Part shown: piece after piece, positions 1 to 6,304 of the stretch
How the letters are laid out: each line of letters begins with the position of its first letter
How positions within the stretch are numbered: position 1 is the first letter of the stretch
DNA from: a virus
DNA length: 25,458 bases
Strand: one strand, 5' to 3'
Virus record (IMG/VR): IMGVR_UViG_3300009068_000173
Coordinates: 1-25,458 of that record
Notes under the pieces: model-generated
The model's database searches: none
What the model saw: the letters and a program-made list of their open reading frames with translations, nothing else
Told to the model about the DNA's origin: nothing
Position numbers and translations under genes: made by a program

Positions 1-156
1 AAAATTAGGATTTACCAGGGCGATTTGATCCGCAATGATGGTTGTAGCCAAATCTATGGCGATTTCCGGAGTGTAAAGTCCGGACTGGATCACGCAAGAT
101 TTCGCTAAACTTAAAGCTCCGGCGATCAATTCGTAGTCTTTTTTGGTCATAGCCAT
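1..156 (-). CDS. Partial small phage protein, function unknown
   Basis: A leftward open frame starts at 156 and runs off the left edge, so only the first 52 residues are visible. It begins MAMTKKDYELIAGAL and has a helical, amphipathic look. The pattern, a short 'M(T)xxDYxLIAxAL' start followed by helices, is one I associate with small uncharacterised actinophage proteins, but I cannot assign a function. It starts 2 bases after the stop of the leftward gene at 159-656, so the two are probably co-transcribed and translationally coupled. An alternative start is the second ATG at 148-150. The C-terminus lies outside the window. Confidence 0.6.
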   Translation of the reverse strand, partial: MAMTKKDYELIAGALSLAKSCVIQSGLYTPEIAIDLATTIIADQIALVNPNF

Positions 157-158
157 GT

Positions 159-656
159 TTATGCACCAACCTTCATCAAAAGTGCATCGGCGCGGACATA
201 TTTCTGGATTGAAGAGTCCCAAACTTCCGCTGTTGGAAGTTGGTTTACAATGGAGTAAAGCGCGTTTGTGTCCGCAATTGTTGCATTTTTCAATTTATAT
301 TGTTCGACGTTTGGTAATCCAGGGTAAATCTCGTCGCCAACAACACGAACAACAATGGATTTCTTGGAATCTTTATTGTTTTCAGAAATTTCAATAATCA
401 ATTCCACTGCCATTTCTTCAGAATTTTCGTCATTCTTATGACGTTCAGTCCAATGTCCTTCGCAGTTTTCTAAGAACCATTCGCGAAGACGCACAATTTC
501 TGAATCTTTATCGTCGATCCAACTGATCCATAATGATCCGCCGTTACCCTGATCCTCAACGGTTGCAATTCGCTTTCCGTCACGGTAAAGAGTTCCAGTT
601 AGTGCAACTCCATTATGAGTTGAAAGCTTCTTGATGTTTTTCATTTCGTATGTCAT
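159..656 (-). CDS. Hypothetical phage protein, 165 aa
   Basis: This is the first gene of the leftward operon. The start at 656 is preceded by an AGAAGGG-type ribosome binding site (667-673, read on the minus strand). A second ATG four codons in is a possible alternative start. The protein has no membrane segment or recognisable catalytic motif. The N-terminal third is beta-rich with a TLYRDGKRIATVEDQGNGG stretch, followed by an acidic middle (residues about 70-100) and a mixed C-terminus. The early part resembles uncharacterised phage proteins with a small beta-barrel next to an alpha/beta tail, but I do not recognise a named family. It diverges from the + strand operon across the 657-886 control region. 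Confidence 0.7.
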   Translation of the reverse strand: MTYEMKNIKKLSTHNGVALTGTLYRDGKRIATVEDQGNGGSLWISWIDDKDSEIVRLREWFLENCEGHWTERHKNDENSEEMAVELIIEISENNKDSKKSIVVRVVGDEIYPGLPNVEQYKLKNATIADTNALYSIVNQLPTAEVWDSSIQKYVRADALLMKVGA

Positions 657-712
657 TTGTCTTACCCTTCTGTATATCCACCGAGCCCGTCGCCCGGTTT
701 CATAGGATCATT

Positions 713-729
713 CTACTCCCGTGGAGTAG
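713..729. promoter_or_regulatory. Perfect 7-bp inverted repeat in divergent control region
   Basis: CTACTCC and GGAGTAG flank a 3-base centre, a perfect dyad. Read leftwards, it lies a few bases downstream of a TATACT hexamer (744-739, minus strand), so it could be an operator or a 5'-end hairpin of the leftward transcript. No poly-T follows on either strand, which argues against a simple terminator. The function is inferred only from position and symmetry. Confidence 0.4.
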
Positions 730-762
730 GAAAAGCACAGTATAGATAGGTACGTTTCTTAG

Positions 763-784
763 AGGGGGGAGCCCCCCCTATTTT
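763..784 (+). terminator. GC-rich hairpin followed by T-run, candidate terminator or attenuator
   Basis: Bases 763-769 (A plus six G) pair with 773-779 (six C plus T) across a 3-base loop, followed by ATTTT. This is a textbook intrinsic terminator shape for rightward transcription. No + strand gene lies upstream in the window, so it may insulate the rightward operon from read-through. It could also attenuate a transcript started at the TATAGAT sequence at 741-747. Confidence 0.45.
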
Positions 785-811
785 GAACGTAAAATTTAGA
801 TCCAGGATACT
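783..811 (+). promoter_or_regulatory. Candidate sigma-70-like promoter for the rightward early operon
   Basis: TTGAAC (783-788) and GATACT (806-811) are separated by 17 bases. Each matches the -35 or -10 consensus at 4 of 6 positions. A start near 818 would give a roughly 70-base leader before the ATG at 887, which has the good ribosome site AAAAGGGG. It lies just downstream of the candidate terminator. No other pair in the 657-886 gap looks better, though TATAGA at 833-838 is another possible -10. Confidence 0.35.
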
Positions 812-886
812 TCCCTTTAGCTAATCCCTGGGTATAGAGTAAGGACATCGATCTGGACGAACGGGAAGGATCGAAAAGGGGTAAAA

Positions 887-1153
887 ATGTTAAAAGAAAG
901 CAAAGTTTTTAATGGAACTTGGTTAAGTCGTCCAGGAACTTCATATTCAATTCGCAAAGGACGTTTCATGATTTCAGAAAGAATTGATGTGCATGTTTGG
1001 ACAGATACAAACGAAATGGTGCTTTCGCATATTGAAGGCGATGGACGCGACAAAGAAAACTTTAAGCGTTTTGATACAAAAACCATATTTAACGGAACGC
1101 GCGAAGATGTAAAAAATTACGTAAAAGAACGTTTGGGAGAGGAAATCGCATAA
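887..1153 (+). CDS. Hypothetical protein, first gene of rightward operon, 88 aa
   Basis: The ATG at 887 follows AAAAGGGG at a suitable distance. The 88-residue product is beta-rich in its first 65 residues (alternating hydrophobic strands, R/K/D-rich) and ends in a short helix (EDVKNYVKERLGEEIA). No cysteines, membrane segments or catalytic motifs are seen. The stop overlaps the next ATG by one base (TAATG), so it is coupled to the 52-residue gene that follows. As the first gene after the control region it is likely expressed very early. The function is unknown. Confidence 0.7.
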   Translation: MLKESKVFNGTWLSRPGTSYSIRKGRFMISERIDVHVWTDTNEMVLSHIEGDGRDKENFKRFDTKTIFNGTREDVKNYVKERLGEEIA

Positions 1154-1311
1154 TGACTACAAAAGAAGAAGCTTTGAAGTTATACGACGAGGGAATTCCC
1201 ACAACAATTGAAGACAATTTTTTACGATCCATGTTAAATGGACATCGTTGGGGTTGGCATCAAACTCTATTCATGATGTGTCCAGCGTGCGAGCGAAAGG
1301 CGGCAGAATAA
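1153..1311 (+). CDS. Small hypothetical protein, 52 aa, with CPxC motif
   Basis: This short gene is joined to both neighbours by TAATG overlaps at 1151-1155 and 1309-1313, which is the main evidence that it is real. The protein is mostly helical, begins MTTKEEALKLYDEG, and ends with MMCPACERKAAE, a single CPxC pair that could be half of a zinc site in a dimer or a redox pair. Its last 20 residues include several Trp and His. I cannot name a family. Confidence 0.6.
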   Translation: MTTKEEALKLYDEGIPTTIEDNFLRSMLNGHRWGWHQTLFMMCPACERKAAE

Positions 1312-1586
1312 TGTCTTATACACTCACAGAACTTATTGAAAAATTAGAAGAATTAGTAGAGGAATATCCGGATCTGGCGGATCAGAAAGTCAATATGGCT
1401 TTCCAAGAGAACTATCCGCTAGCTGGTTTGATCACTTCGGTGACCGTAATTGAGGACGACGAGGACTCAGATTGCGAATGTCCGTCTACAAAATCGTGCG
1501 ACGAATGCCCTAAACCGAAGCTTTGGATCGGAATTCAGGATAACTACAACACTCCATACGCGCCAAAAGAGGCATGGAATGATTGA
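1311..1586 (+). CDS. Acidic cysteine-containing hypothetical protein, 91 aa
   Basis: The start is taken at 1311, the ATG overlapping the upstream stop, rather than an in-frame ATG at 1248 that would lie inside the preceding gene. The first 25 residues form a Leu/Glu-rich amphipathic helix (LTELIEKLEELVEEYPDL). Residues 61-73 hold a cluster of four cysteines (CECPSTKSCDEC) within a very acidic stretch, followed by PKPKLWIGIQDNYNTPY. The layout, 'helix, beta hairpin, Cys loop, beta', is seen in unnamed phage proteins. It may bind a metal. The next gene begins inside its last codons (1579). Confidence 0.65.
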   Translation: MSYTLTELIEKLEELVEEYPDLADQKVNMAFQENYPLAGLITSVTVIEDDEDSDCECPSTKSCDECPKPKLWIGIQDNYNTPYAPKEAWND

Positions 1587-1803
1587 TCCTCTTGTAAAAA
1601 TTCTAAAAGATGCTCACAAGGATCTGAAACGAGCTATCGATGACGTTGAAAAACGTAAAAAAGACTTCTTAGAAATCTTGCTTATTGCCAGAAATAAGGA
1701 GGGTTGGACCTATCAAGAGATTGCCGATGTTCTCGGTATCTCTACATCAAGGGTTCAACAGTTGGTTCGTCAGGCCCAGGGTAAGAAAAGATCCAATAGA
1801 TGA
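1579..1803 (+). CDS. Small helix-turn-helix DNA-binding protein
   Basis: This is a 74-residue protein. Residues 1-35 form a charged helix (DPLVKILKDAHKDLKRAIDD), and residues 39-65 form a classic helix-turn-helix of the sigma-70 region 4/LuxR type: GWTYQEIADVLGISTSRVQQ, with the recognition helix at STSRVQQLVRQA. The end is basic (GKKRSNR). The start at 1579 overlaps the stop of the upstream gene by 8 bases, and the stop overlaps the deaminase start (ATGA). It could be a small regulator of the early operon or a factor acting on host transcription. It is much too short to be a complete sigma factor. Confidence 0.7.
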   Translation: MIDPLVKILKDAHKDLKRAIDDVEKRKKDFLEILLIARNKEGWTYQEIADVLGISTSRVQQLVRQAQGKKRSNR

Positions 1804-2231
1804 GGCTTGAATGGCCAGAATATGCGTTGGCTTTGGCTGACGTTGCTGCGCTGAGAAGCGAAGATCCGTGGCTCAAGGTTGGCGCCGTAGTCCTTCGACC
1901 AGATAATTCGGTTGCAAGTATTGGTTATAACGGAGCGCCTTCTGGGATCCAGATTAACTGGAACGATCGGGAAGCTAGACGTCCGTTTGTGATCCATGCT
2001 GAAGTAAATGCTTTGAGATATACAACGCCTTCGGAGGTCCGTGGCGGCTTTATTGCCATTACCCATCGACCTTGCCAGGCTTGTATTCCTCTTATAGCTG
2101 CTTATGGAATCCGCCGGGTATTCTTCGGTGTTTCTCTTGATCCGCAAGTGTATTCTGAGGATCTGCTTGATAACATTGCTGGTCAACTCGACGTCAAAGT
2201 CGTGAACATTCCGAGGGGGAAAAATGCTTAA
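1800..2231 (+). CDS. Deoxycytidylate (dCMP) deaminase family protein
   Basis: This is a 143-residue zinc-dependent cytidine/dCMP deaminase. Family motifs are clear: HAE at residues 66-68 (zinc His and proton-shuttling Glu) and PCxxC at 91-95 (two zinc Cys), with GYNGAPSG at 42-49 forming part of the substrate site. The family converts dCMP to dUMP, the substrate of thymidylate synthase. Length is close to that of bacterial and phage dCMP deaminases. The gene starts in an ATGA overlap and is followed by the pyrophosphatase, kinase and ThyA-family genes, so it belongs to a nucleotide-metabolism cassette. It could act on free cytidine or a modified base instead, but the order of genes favours dCMP. 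Confidence 0.88.
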   Translation: MRLEWPEYALALADVAALRSEDPWLKVGAVVLRPDNSVASIGYNGAPSGIQINWNDREARRPFVIHAEVNALRYTTPSEVRGGFIAITHRPCQACIPLIAAYGIRRVFFGVSLDPQVYSEDLLDNIAGQLDVKVVNIPRGKNA

Positions 2232-2673
2232 TCTTATATTCGAACGCCAAAAGAAGCTCCAGGAGGAGTCATTTGGCATCGATTTTACGGATCTTTCTGA
2301 TGAAGAAAGATCGCAATTTATTAAAGATATGGTCCTGGCTGCTACGGACGAGCTACATGAGGCACTTGCTGAAGTCGGTTGGAAACCCTGGGCGACGTCC
2401 CGACACATAAATCGCGAAGCTTTTGTTGGCGAATTAGTCGATGTTCTTCACTTTATTGTCAATTTGTGGCTTGCTGTAGGCGCAACTCCGGAGGAAGTTG
2501 AGCAGCGTTACCTAGAAAAGGCTACAAAAAATGCTCAACGTCAGAAAGAAGGATATGACGGCATTTGGGGTAAATGTCCGGTTTGTAAGCGCGCCCTTGA
2601 TGATGCCGGTGTTATGTGCTCGGCTTCAGAAGGATGCGAGTATAAAGATGGTTTTTACAACGAGGATTGCTAA
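2224..2673 (+). CDS. All-alpha dUTPase/MazG-like nucleotide pyrophosphatase with zinc ribbon
   Basis: This 149-residue protein has a helical NTP-pyrophosphohydrolase core. The metal-binding ExxE (E43, E46 in TDELHEALAE) and ExxD (E70, D73 in GELVDVLHF) motifs are those of dimeric dUTPases and MazG enzymes. It also has the WKPWATSRHINREAF loop typical of the actinophage version. Residues 118-138 add a zinc ribbon (CPVC and later C132, C138). The family hydrolyses dUTP or related nucleotides to the monophosphate and PPi. All-alpha enzymes also include T4-type dCTPase, so dCTP is a second possible substrate, which matters given the Asp in the neighbouring ThyA-family protein. It overlaps the deaminase by 8 bases. 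Confidence 0.82.
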   Translation: MLNLIFERQKKLQEESFGIDFTDLSDEERSQFIKDMVLAATDELHEALAEVGWKPWATSRHINREAFVGELVDVLHFIVNLWLAVGATPEEVEQRYLEKATKNAQRQKEGYDGIWGKCPVCKRALDDAGVMCSASEGCEYKDGFYNEDC

Positions 2674-3146
2674 TGATTACGATCCTAGAAGGCGTTGACG
2701 GCGTAGGTAAATCAAGCCACGCTGCCTGGTTAGCTAAAGAGCAAAATGCCAAAGTCCTTCATGCGGGTATTCCTCAGCATACGCATTGGTTTGGAGAGTA
2801 CATAAAGCCTTTATTAGAACTTCCAGAGGATCAAAACGTGATTTTGGATCGATGGCATCTAGGAGAGGCAATTTGGCCTTTTGTTTTTAACCGTAAATCA
2901 TTATATTTACGTCCAGAATCGCTTAAACTTTGCCACAAGACTCTAGAAGAATTAGGTGCTAAAATTATTTTTATCTATCGGGACGCTGATTCCATTACAA
3001 GTACCCTGATGCTTCGCGGCGAACAGGATCAGATTGACACAGTTATTAAAGCTCAAGATATGTATTTTGATCTAGTAGCTACTTTAGACAATATCCAAGT
3101 AGTAAATTCAAACGATTTGCAGCGGGAGTTACCTGATGTACATTAA
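2673..3146 (+). CDS. Deoxynucleoside monophosphate / thymidylate kinase-like P-loop kinase
   Basis: The 157-residue P-loop kinase has Walker A at residues 7-14 (GVDGVGKS), a DRWH motif at 59-62 in place of the DRY/DRH base-binding signature of dTMP and deoxynucleoside kinases, and an arginine-containing LID-like stretch around residue 115 (TLMLRGEQDQ). It should phosphorylate a dNMP using ATP. I start it at the ATG overlapping the previous stop (TAATG). A TTG two codons upstream is possible. At 157 residues it is shorter than typical Tmk (about 210), so the substrate is uncertain: dTMP, or a modified dCMP as in T4 gp1. Confidence 0.75.
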   Translation: MITILEGVDGVGKSSHAAWLAKEQNAKVLHAGIPQHTHWFGEYIKPLLELPEDQNVILDRWHLGEAIWPFVFNRKSLYLRPESLKLCHKTLEELGAKIIFIYRDADSITSTLMLRGEQDQIDTVIKAQDMYFDLVATLDNIQVVNSNDLQRELPDVH

Positions 3147-3972
3147 ACTAGACACACCCTCTGAAGTTGTTGAAGTAGCTATTGGAACTTGTATTAATTA
3201 CGGATCGCCAACAACGCCTCGCGGTCAATCTACTCTTGAAGTAAATAACGTTACTTTTGAGATTCAAAGACCCTGGTTAATGCCTTTTGACGTCAAATAT
3301 AGGGACATGAAACCCTTTATTGGTGCAGTCGAAGCGCTTCAATTAGTGGGAATGACTACTGCTCCTGAGCTTGTAGTCTCCGGATCTAAAGTCTTTGGAA
3401 ACTACTTAGACGGCGGCATCTTTCACGGCGCTTATGGTCCAAGAATCTATGGACGACTCCAGCCTTTAGTGGATCTGCTCAAATCAGATCCGGATTCACG
3501 CCAGGCTGTTTTAACCATATTTGACTCTCGTCAGGATCTAGGAGCAAATGTAAAAGATGTTCCTTGTACCCTGGCACTGCAGTTCTTTGTCCGCGACGAT
3601 AAGCTTTGCATGAGAACAACCATGCGATCCAATGATGTTTGGCTAGGTTTGCCATACGATTTGGTTCAGTTTACTGCGCTTCAAGGAGCTATTGCCGCAG
3701 CTTTAGGCATTGAAATGGGTTGGTACGCTCATTCCGTAGGATCGCTGCATTTATACGCAAGAGATATGGAACAGGCTGAACAGATCCAAGCAAACTATGA
3801 CCAGAACTGGGACTATGAACCACTTTGGTCACGAGATACAATTGAACTTATATCTGGCACAGCTAGAGGAATTCTCTATGGTTGGCAGGCTAATATGTAT
3901 CTTGCCGGTTTGACCAAGTTTGAAACCTGGTTAGAGAATGCAGTTTTCCAGGCTAGAGAACGGATTATATGA
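3136..3972 (+). CDS. Thymidylate synthase / dCMP hydroxymethylase family enzyme
   Basis: This 278-residue ThyA-fold enzyme has the catalytic cysteine in DVPCTLALQFFVR (C144), the phosphate-binding arginine in SRQAV (R122), Glu66 in the 'VEALQ' helix, AYGPRIYG (99-106), RSNDVWLGLPYDL (164-176) and the folate/nucleotide loop HSVGSLHLY. The family methylates or hydroxymethylates C5 of a pyrimidine monophosphate with methylene-tetrahydrofolate. Residue 175 (codon 3658-3660) is Asp where dUMP-specific thymidylate synthases have Asn. Asp at this position is the mark of dCMP-specific enzymes such as T4 gp42. The specificity is therefore open. It overlaps the kinase gene by 11 bases. Confidence 0.88.
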   Translation: MYIKLDTPSEVVEVAIGTCINYGSPTTPRGQSTLEVNNVTFEIQRPWLMPFDVKYRDMKPFIGAVEALQLVGMTTAPELVVSGSKVFGNYLDGGIFHGAYGPRIYGRLQPLVDLLKSDPDSRQAVLTIFDSRQDLGANVKDVPCTLALQFFVRDDKLCMRTTMRSNDVWLGLPYDLVQFTALQGAIAAALGIEMGWYAHSVGSLHLYARDMEQAEQIQANYDQNWDYEPLWSRDTIELISGTARGILYGWQANMYLAGLTKFETWLENAVFQARERII

Positions 3973-4325
3973 GTCAACACCGTAAGCATCGAGGATACGC
4001 AACCCAGCGGATCTTAGCTAAGTTTTTGCAAGAAAACGGGTTTCCTTATGCTGAATCCACTGGTGCAGGTCGATCGGGTACCGATGTCACCGGCACGATT
4101 GGGATTGATTGGGAAGTAAAGGCTCGGCGTGGGTTTCCTGTTGTTGAAACAATGGAGCAACTTAGCGAGCGAGCAAAAGAAGGTTTAGTTGGAATTGCTG
4201 TACTCAGGCCTGATGGTTGGGGTCCAGCAAAGATAGCTGATTGGCCGGCAATCGTACCTTTGAGCGTCATTGTGAAGCTCTTGCGAGAAGTCGGCTATGG
4301 AGATCCAATCGAAGGGGAAAAATAA
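3969..4325 (+). CDS. PD-(D/E)XK nuclease, Holliday-junction-resolvase-like
   Basis: This is a 118-residue small nuclease. The catalytic signature is AGRSGTDVTG (D39) followed by GIDWEVKAR (E49, K51), the D...ExK core of the PD-(D/E)XK fold, with an N-terminal helix (ATQRILAKFLQENGFPYAE) typical of Hjc/Mrr-type phage resolvases. It would resolve branched recombination intermediates or trim concatemers. It begins in an ATGA overlap with the ThyA-family gene and its stop overlaps the exonuclease start, placing it in the recombination part of the early operon. Confidence 0.75.
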   Translation: MSQHRKHRGYATQRILAKFLQENGFPYAESTGAGRSGTDVTGTIGIDWEVKARRGFPVVETMEQLSERAKEGLVGIAVLRPDGWGPAKIADWPAIVPLSVIVKLLREVGYGDPIEGEK

Positions 4326-5083
4326 TGGCATCACCAGCTTTAGCGGTTACTGTTGGTACTGGTCGTGGATACGTCCACCCAGTTACACAAGTTATAGTTC
4401 CGTCTGTAACAACAATACTTCAAGTATTAGACAAACCGGCGCTTCCGCGTTGGGCAGCTAAATCTGTAGCAGAATTTGCTGCAGCAAATAAGGATTCGTG
4501 GGTTAATTTACCCGACGATGCAGCGATTGATTTACTCAAGGGTTCACCCTGGCGTACAAGAGATCGTGCAGCTGAAGCAGGTACCAATGCTCACGAATAT
4601 TGCGAAGCTTTACTTAACGGAGAAGTGAGTATTGATGCGCAATTTGATCCACCCGGTTTAGGTGAAGCAGCTAGGAATCTTCGGGGAATTTTGAAGGCTG
4701 TGCAACCTCAACCGCTTGTCATCGAAGGGACGGTATGGTCACATAAGTATGGCTATGCCGGTTCCTTCGATGGGATCCACATTATTGATGGAGTAATCAC
4801 TCTTGTTGATCTGAAAACATCGACCGGAGTTTACTCTGATTACTCGATCCAATTGGCTGCATATAAGTATGCTGACATGATCCTTAAGCCAGATGGAACC
4901 GAAGTACCGGTTCCTCCAATTGAAAAGTGCCAAATTTGGCACGCACCTAAAGAAGGATCATGGAGCGTCGTAGAAATGGACGTTACTGAGGCGGAGTTTG
5001 GCGTTTTTTTAGCGGCACTTGAAGTATTCAAGTGGAAGAACGAACGCTCAAAAAAAGTGATGGGTAAAAAAATCCGCTCATAG
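4325..5083 (+). CDS. Cas4/RecB-like PD-(D/E)XK exonuclease
   Basis: The start at 4325 is chosen because it overlaps the resolvase stop (TAATG). The longer frame would add 28 residues inside that gene. The 252-residue product carries the motifs of phage RecB/Cas4-type exonucleases in order: VTTILQVLDKP near the N-terminus, GTNAH at 86-90, E134, GSFDG at 147-151 (D149), VDLKTS at 161-166 (D162, K164) and QLAAYKYAD at 176-184. These give a metal-dependent nuclease core. There are no four-cysteine iron-sulphur ligands, so it is the phage exonuclease type rather than true Cas4. Together with the next gene it suggests a recombination pair of exonuclease plus ssDNA-binding or annealing partner. Confidence 0.82.
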   Translation: MASPALAVTVGTGRGYVHPVTQVIVPSVTTILQVLDKPALPRWAAKSVAEFAAANKDSWVNLPDDAAIDLLKGSPWRTRDRAAEAGTNAHEYCEALLNGEVSIDAQFDPPGLGEAARNLRGILKAVQPQPLVIEGTVWSHKYGYAGSFDGIHIIDGVITLVDLKTSTGVYSDYSIQLAAYKYADMILKPDGTEVPVPPIEKCQIWHAPKEGSWSVVEMDVTEAEFGVFLAALEVFKWKNERSKKVMGKKIRS

Positions 5084-5125
5084 CTTTGCAAAAGCAAAAA
5101 CAAACAACCAATCGAAGGGAAAACC

Positions 5126-5632
5126 ATGTTCGAACAACCAAAATCGGGCGGTGGCTTTTTTAAGCCAGCCGACCACCAGGGACATCTTGTCCTATTTACT
5201 AATGTAAAATCATCAGCGCGTCGTTATGACGAACTCCGTAAGGGAGAAATTGATGAGTTTACAGTTGACTTCGTCGATCTTGACGGAGACCAGCAGATAC
5301 AAACTGATGTAAAAGTTGGACACGTTGGTATTACTAATAAGCTAACTGTTGGATCTAAAAACGTCTTAGCGCGAGTTGGGACCGTCGACACTGGAAAAGG
5401 AAATCCTGCATGGGTTCTCAATAATTTCCAAGATGCTGACGTTGCTCGCGCCCAGGCATGGGTTGAAGCACAAGCACAAAAAGCTTTTGCTCAACCAGCT
5501 GTTGCGGCCGTTCCTGCAGCAGCGCCGGTTAATACTTCGGCACAATCCGCGGTTACGGGGGGAATGACTCAGGAGCAAATTGCATTACTTATGCAACAGC
5601 TTGGAGCCACGCCGGTAACGCCGAAGTTCTAA
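5126..5632 (+). CDS. Putative ssDNA-binding protein
   Basis: The 168-residue protein is preceded by GAAGGGA. Residues 1-115 are beta-rich (HQGHLVLFTNV, EIDEFTVDFVDLDGD, VKVGHVGITNKLTVGSKNVLARVG), compatible with an OB-fold-like domain. Residues 116-152 are an Ala/Pro/Gln-rich flexible linker, and the end is GMTQEQIALLMQQLGATPVTPKF. An OB-like core plus disordered tail and terminal motif is the layout of phage SSB proteins, and it sits next to a RecB-like exonuclease. The OB fold cannot be proven from motifs, so the call rests on layout and context. A 42-base gap separates it from the exonuclease. Confidence 0.5.
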   Translation: MFEQPKSGGGFFKPADHQGHLVLFTNVKSSARRYDELRKGEIDEFTVDFVDLDGDQQIQTDVKVGHVGITNKLTVGSKNVLARVGTVDTGKGNPAWVLNNFQDADVARAQAWVEAQAQKAFAQPAVAAVPAAAPVNTSAQSAVTGGMTQEQIALLMQQLGATPVTPKF

Positions 5633-5640
5633 CCAAATAG

Positions 5641-5685
5641 ATGCGTGCAGGATCGGTGATACCTTTCCGCTGATCCTGTACGCAT
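5641..5685. terminator. Long hairpin, probable terminator at end of the recombination block
   Basis: The arms 5641-5654 and 5672-5685 pair over 14 positions (13 Watson-Crick and one G-U). Four further inner pairs, two of them wobble, leave a loop of about 9 bases. There is no T-run on either side, as is common for actinobacterial terminators. It lies 8 bases after the stop at 5632 and 22 bases before the next gene. A processed or regulatory RNA structure is an alternative. Confidence 0.5.
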
Positions 5686-5706
5686 TACTTATCCTGAAGG
5701 GGAATT

Positions 5707-5859
5707 ATGTTTGAATTTATATCTGGAATGTTTATATCTTTCCTATTGATCCAAATGATTAATAGGTTTTCACTAACTCGTCCAATCAAGATTGACACAA
5801 GCGAAATGGAGTCACTAGAAAAGCTCGGTCAAGCAATTGAGAGAAAGAGAGAAAGATGA
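5707..5859 (+). CDS. Small membrane protein, 50 aa
   Basis: The ATG at 5707 follows GAAGGGG with good spacing. Residues 2-18 (FEFISGMFISFLLIQMI) form one membrane-spanning segment, followed by a short charged cytoplasmic tail rich in Glu, Lys and Arg. The stop overlaps the start of the muramidase-like gene (ATGA). Being coupled to a cell-wall enzyme with its own membrane anchor suggests that the pair acts at the envelope. No family is recognised. Confidence 0.6.
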   Translation: MFEFISGMFISFLLIQMINRFSLTRPIKIDTSEMESLEKLGQAIERKRER

Positions 5860-6293
5860 AAGTACACGTCAATATCCGATTTGTGATTACGCTAGTGATA
5901 ACTTCACTAGCTTTTTACGCTGTAGGAGTAAATCATTCTAAAGAAATAGAGCAGAAAAATTCAGCGTTGGAGTATATTAAAGCAACAACGGAAAGCTTTC
6001 AGGTAAATGAGGCTCGTTACCTAGCTTTTCAACTACTAACAAGCAAGCAATTTGAATGCTTAGACTATGTGTTAACGCACGAATCTCACTGGAACTCAAA
6101 GGCAAAAAACCCTAATAGTTCAGCAAAAGGAATCGGGCAGTTATTAAACGACACATATCGCAACATTGGTATGAAGCATTCGACAGATAGTCGAGCGCAA
6201 CTTATAGCAACGCTTGCGTACATAGGCCGATGGTACGGATCGGCGGGCCCATGTGGAGCAAAAGCTCACTGGTTAAAACATAAGTGGTATTAG
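5856..6293 (+). CDS. Membrane-anchored lysozyme-like / APF-type transglycosylase domain protein
   Basis: The 145-residue protein has an N-terminal membrane segment (residues 8-24, FVITLVITSLAFYAVGV), a short spacer, and a C-terminal lysozyme-like domain. The HESHWNSKAKNPNSSAKGIG stretch (75-94) is typical of actinobacterial resuscitation-promoting/aggregation-promoting-factor C-terminal domains and SLT enzymes, with E76 as the probable catalytic Glu and C68 and C138 possibly paired. The expected substrate is peptidoglycan outside the membrane. It lies in the early half, away from the structural genes, so a role in envelope remodelling or superinfection exclusion is as likely as lysis. No holin-like gene adjoins except the 50-residue membrane protein upstream. 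Confidence 0.75.
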   Translation: MKVHVNIRFVITLVITSLAFYAVGVNHSKEIEQKNSALEYIKATTESFQVNEARYLAFQLLTSKQFECLDYVLTHESHWNSKAKNPNSSAKGIGQLLNDTYRNIGMKHSTDSRAQLIATLAYIGRWYGSAGPCGAKAHWLKHKWY

Positions 6294-6304
6294 GAGAGGA
6301 TCAA

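Noticed and set aside
1579-1803. Phage sigma factor
   Set aside because: Only a region-4-like helix-turn-helix is present; regions 2 and 3 are absent in 74 residues.
1770-2408. Long minus-strand open frame of 212 codons opposite the deaminase and pyrophosphatase genes
   Set aside because: Both + strand genes have clear family motifs across the same bases; the minus-strand product is low-complexity and Ser/Arg-rich without a ribosome site, so it is a shadow.
4325-5083. True Cas4 as part of a CRISPR adaptation system
   Set aside because: The four cysteine iron-sulphur ligands are missing, no cas1 or cas2 is present, and neighbours are phage recombination genes.
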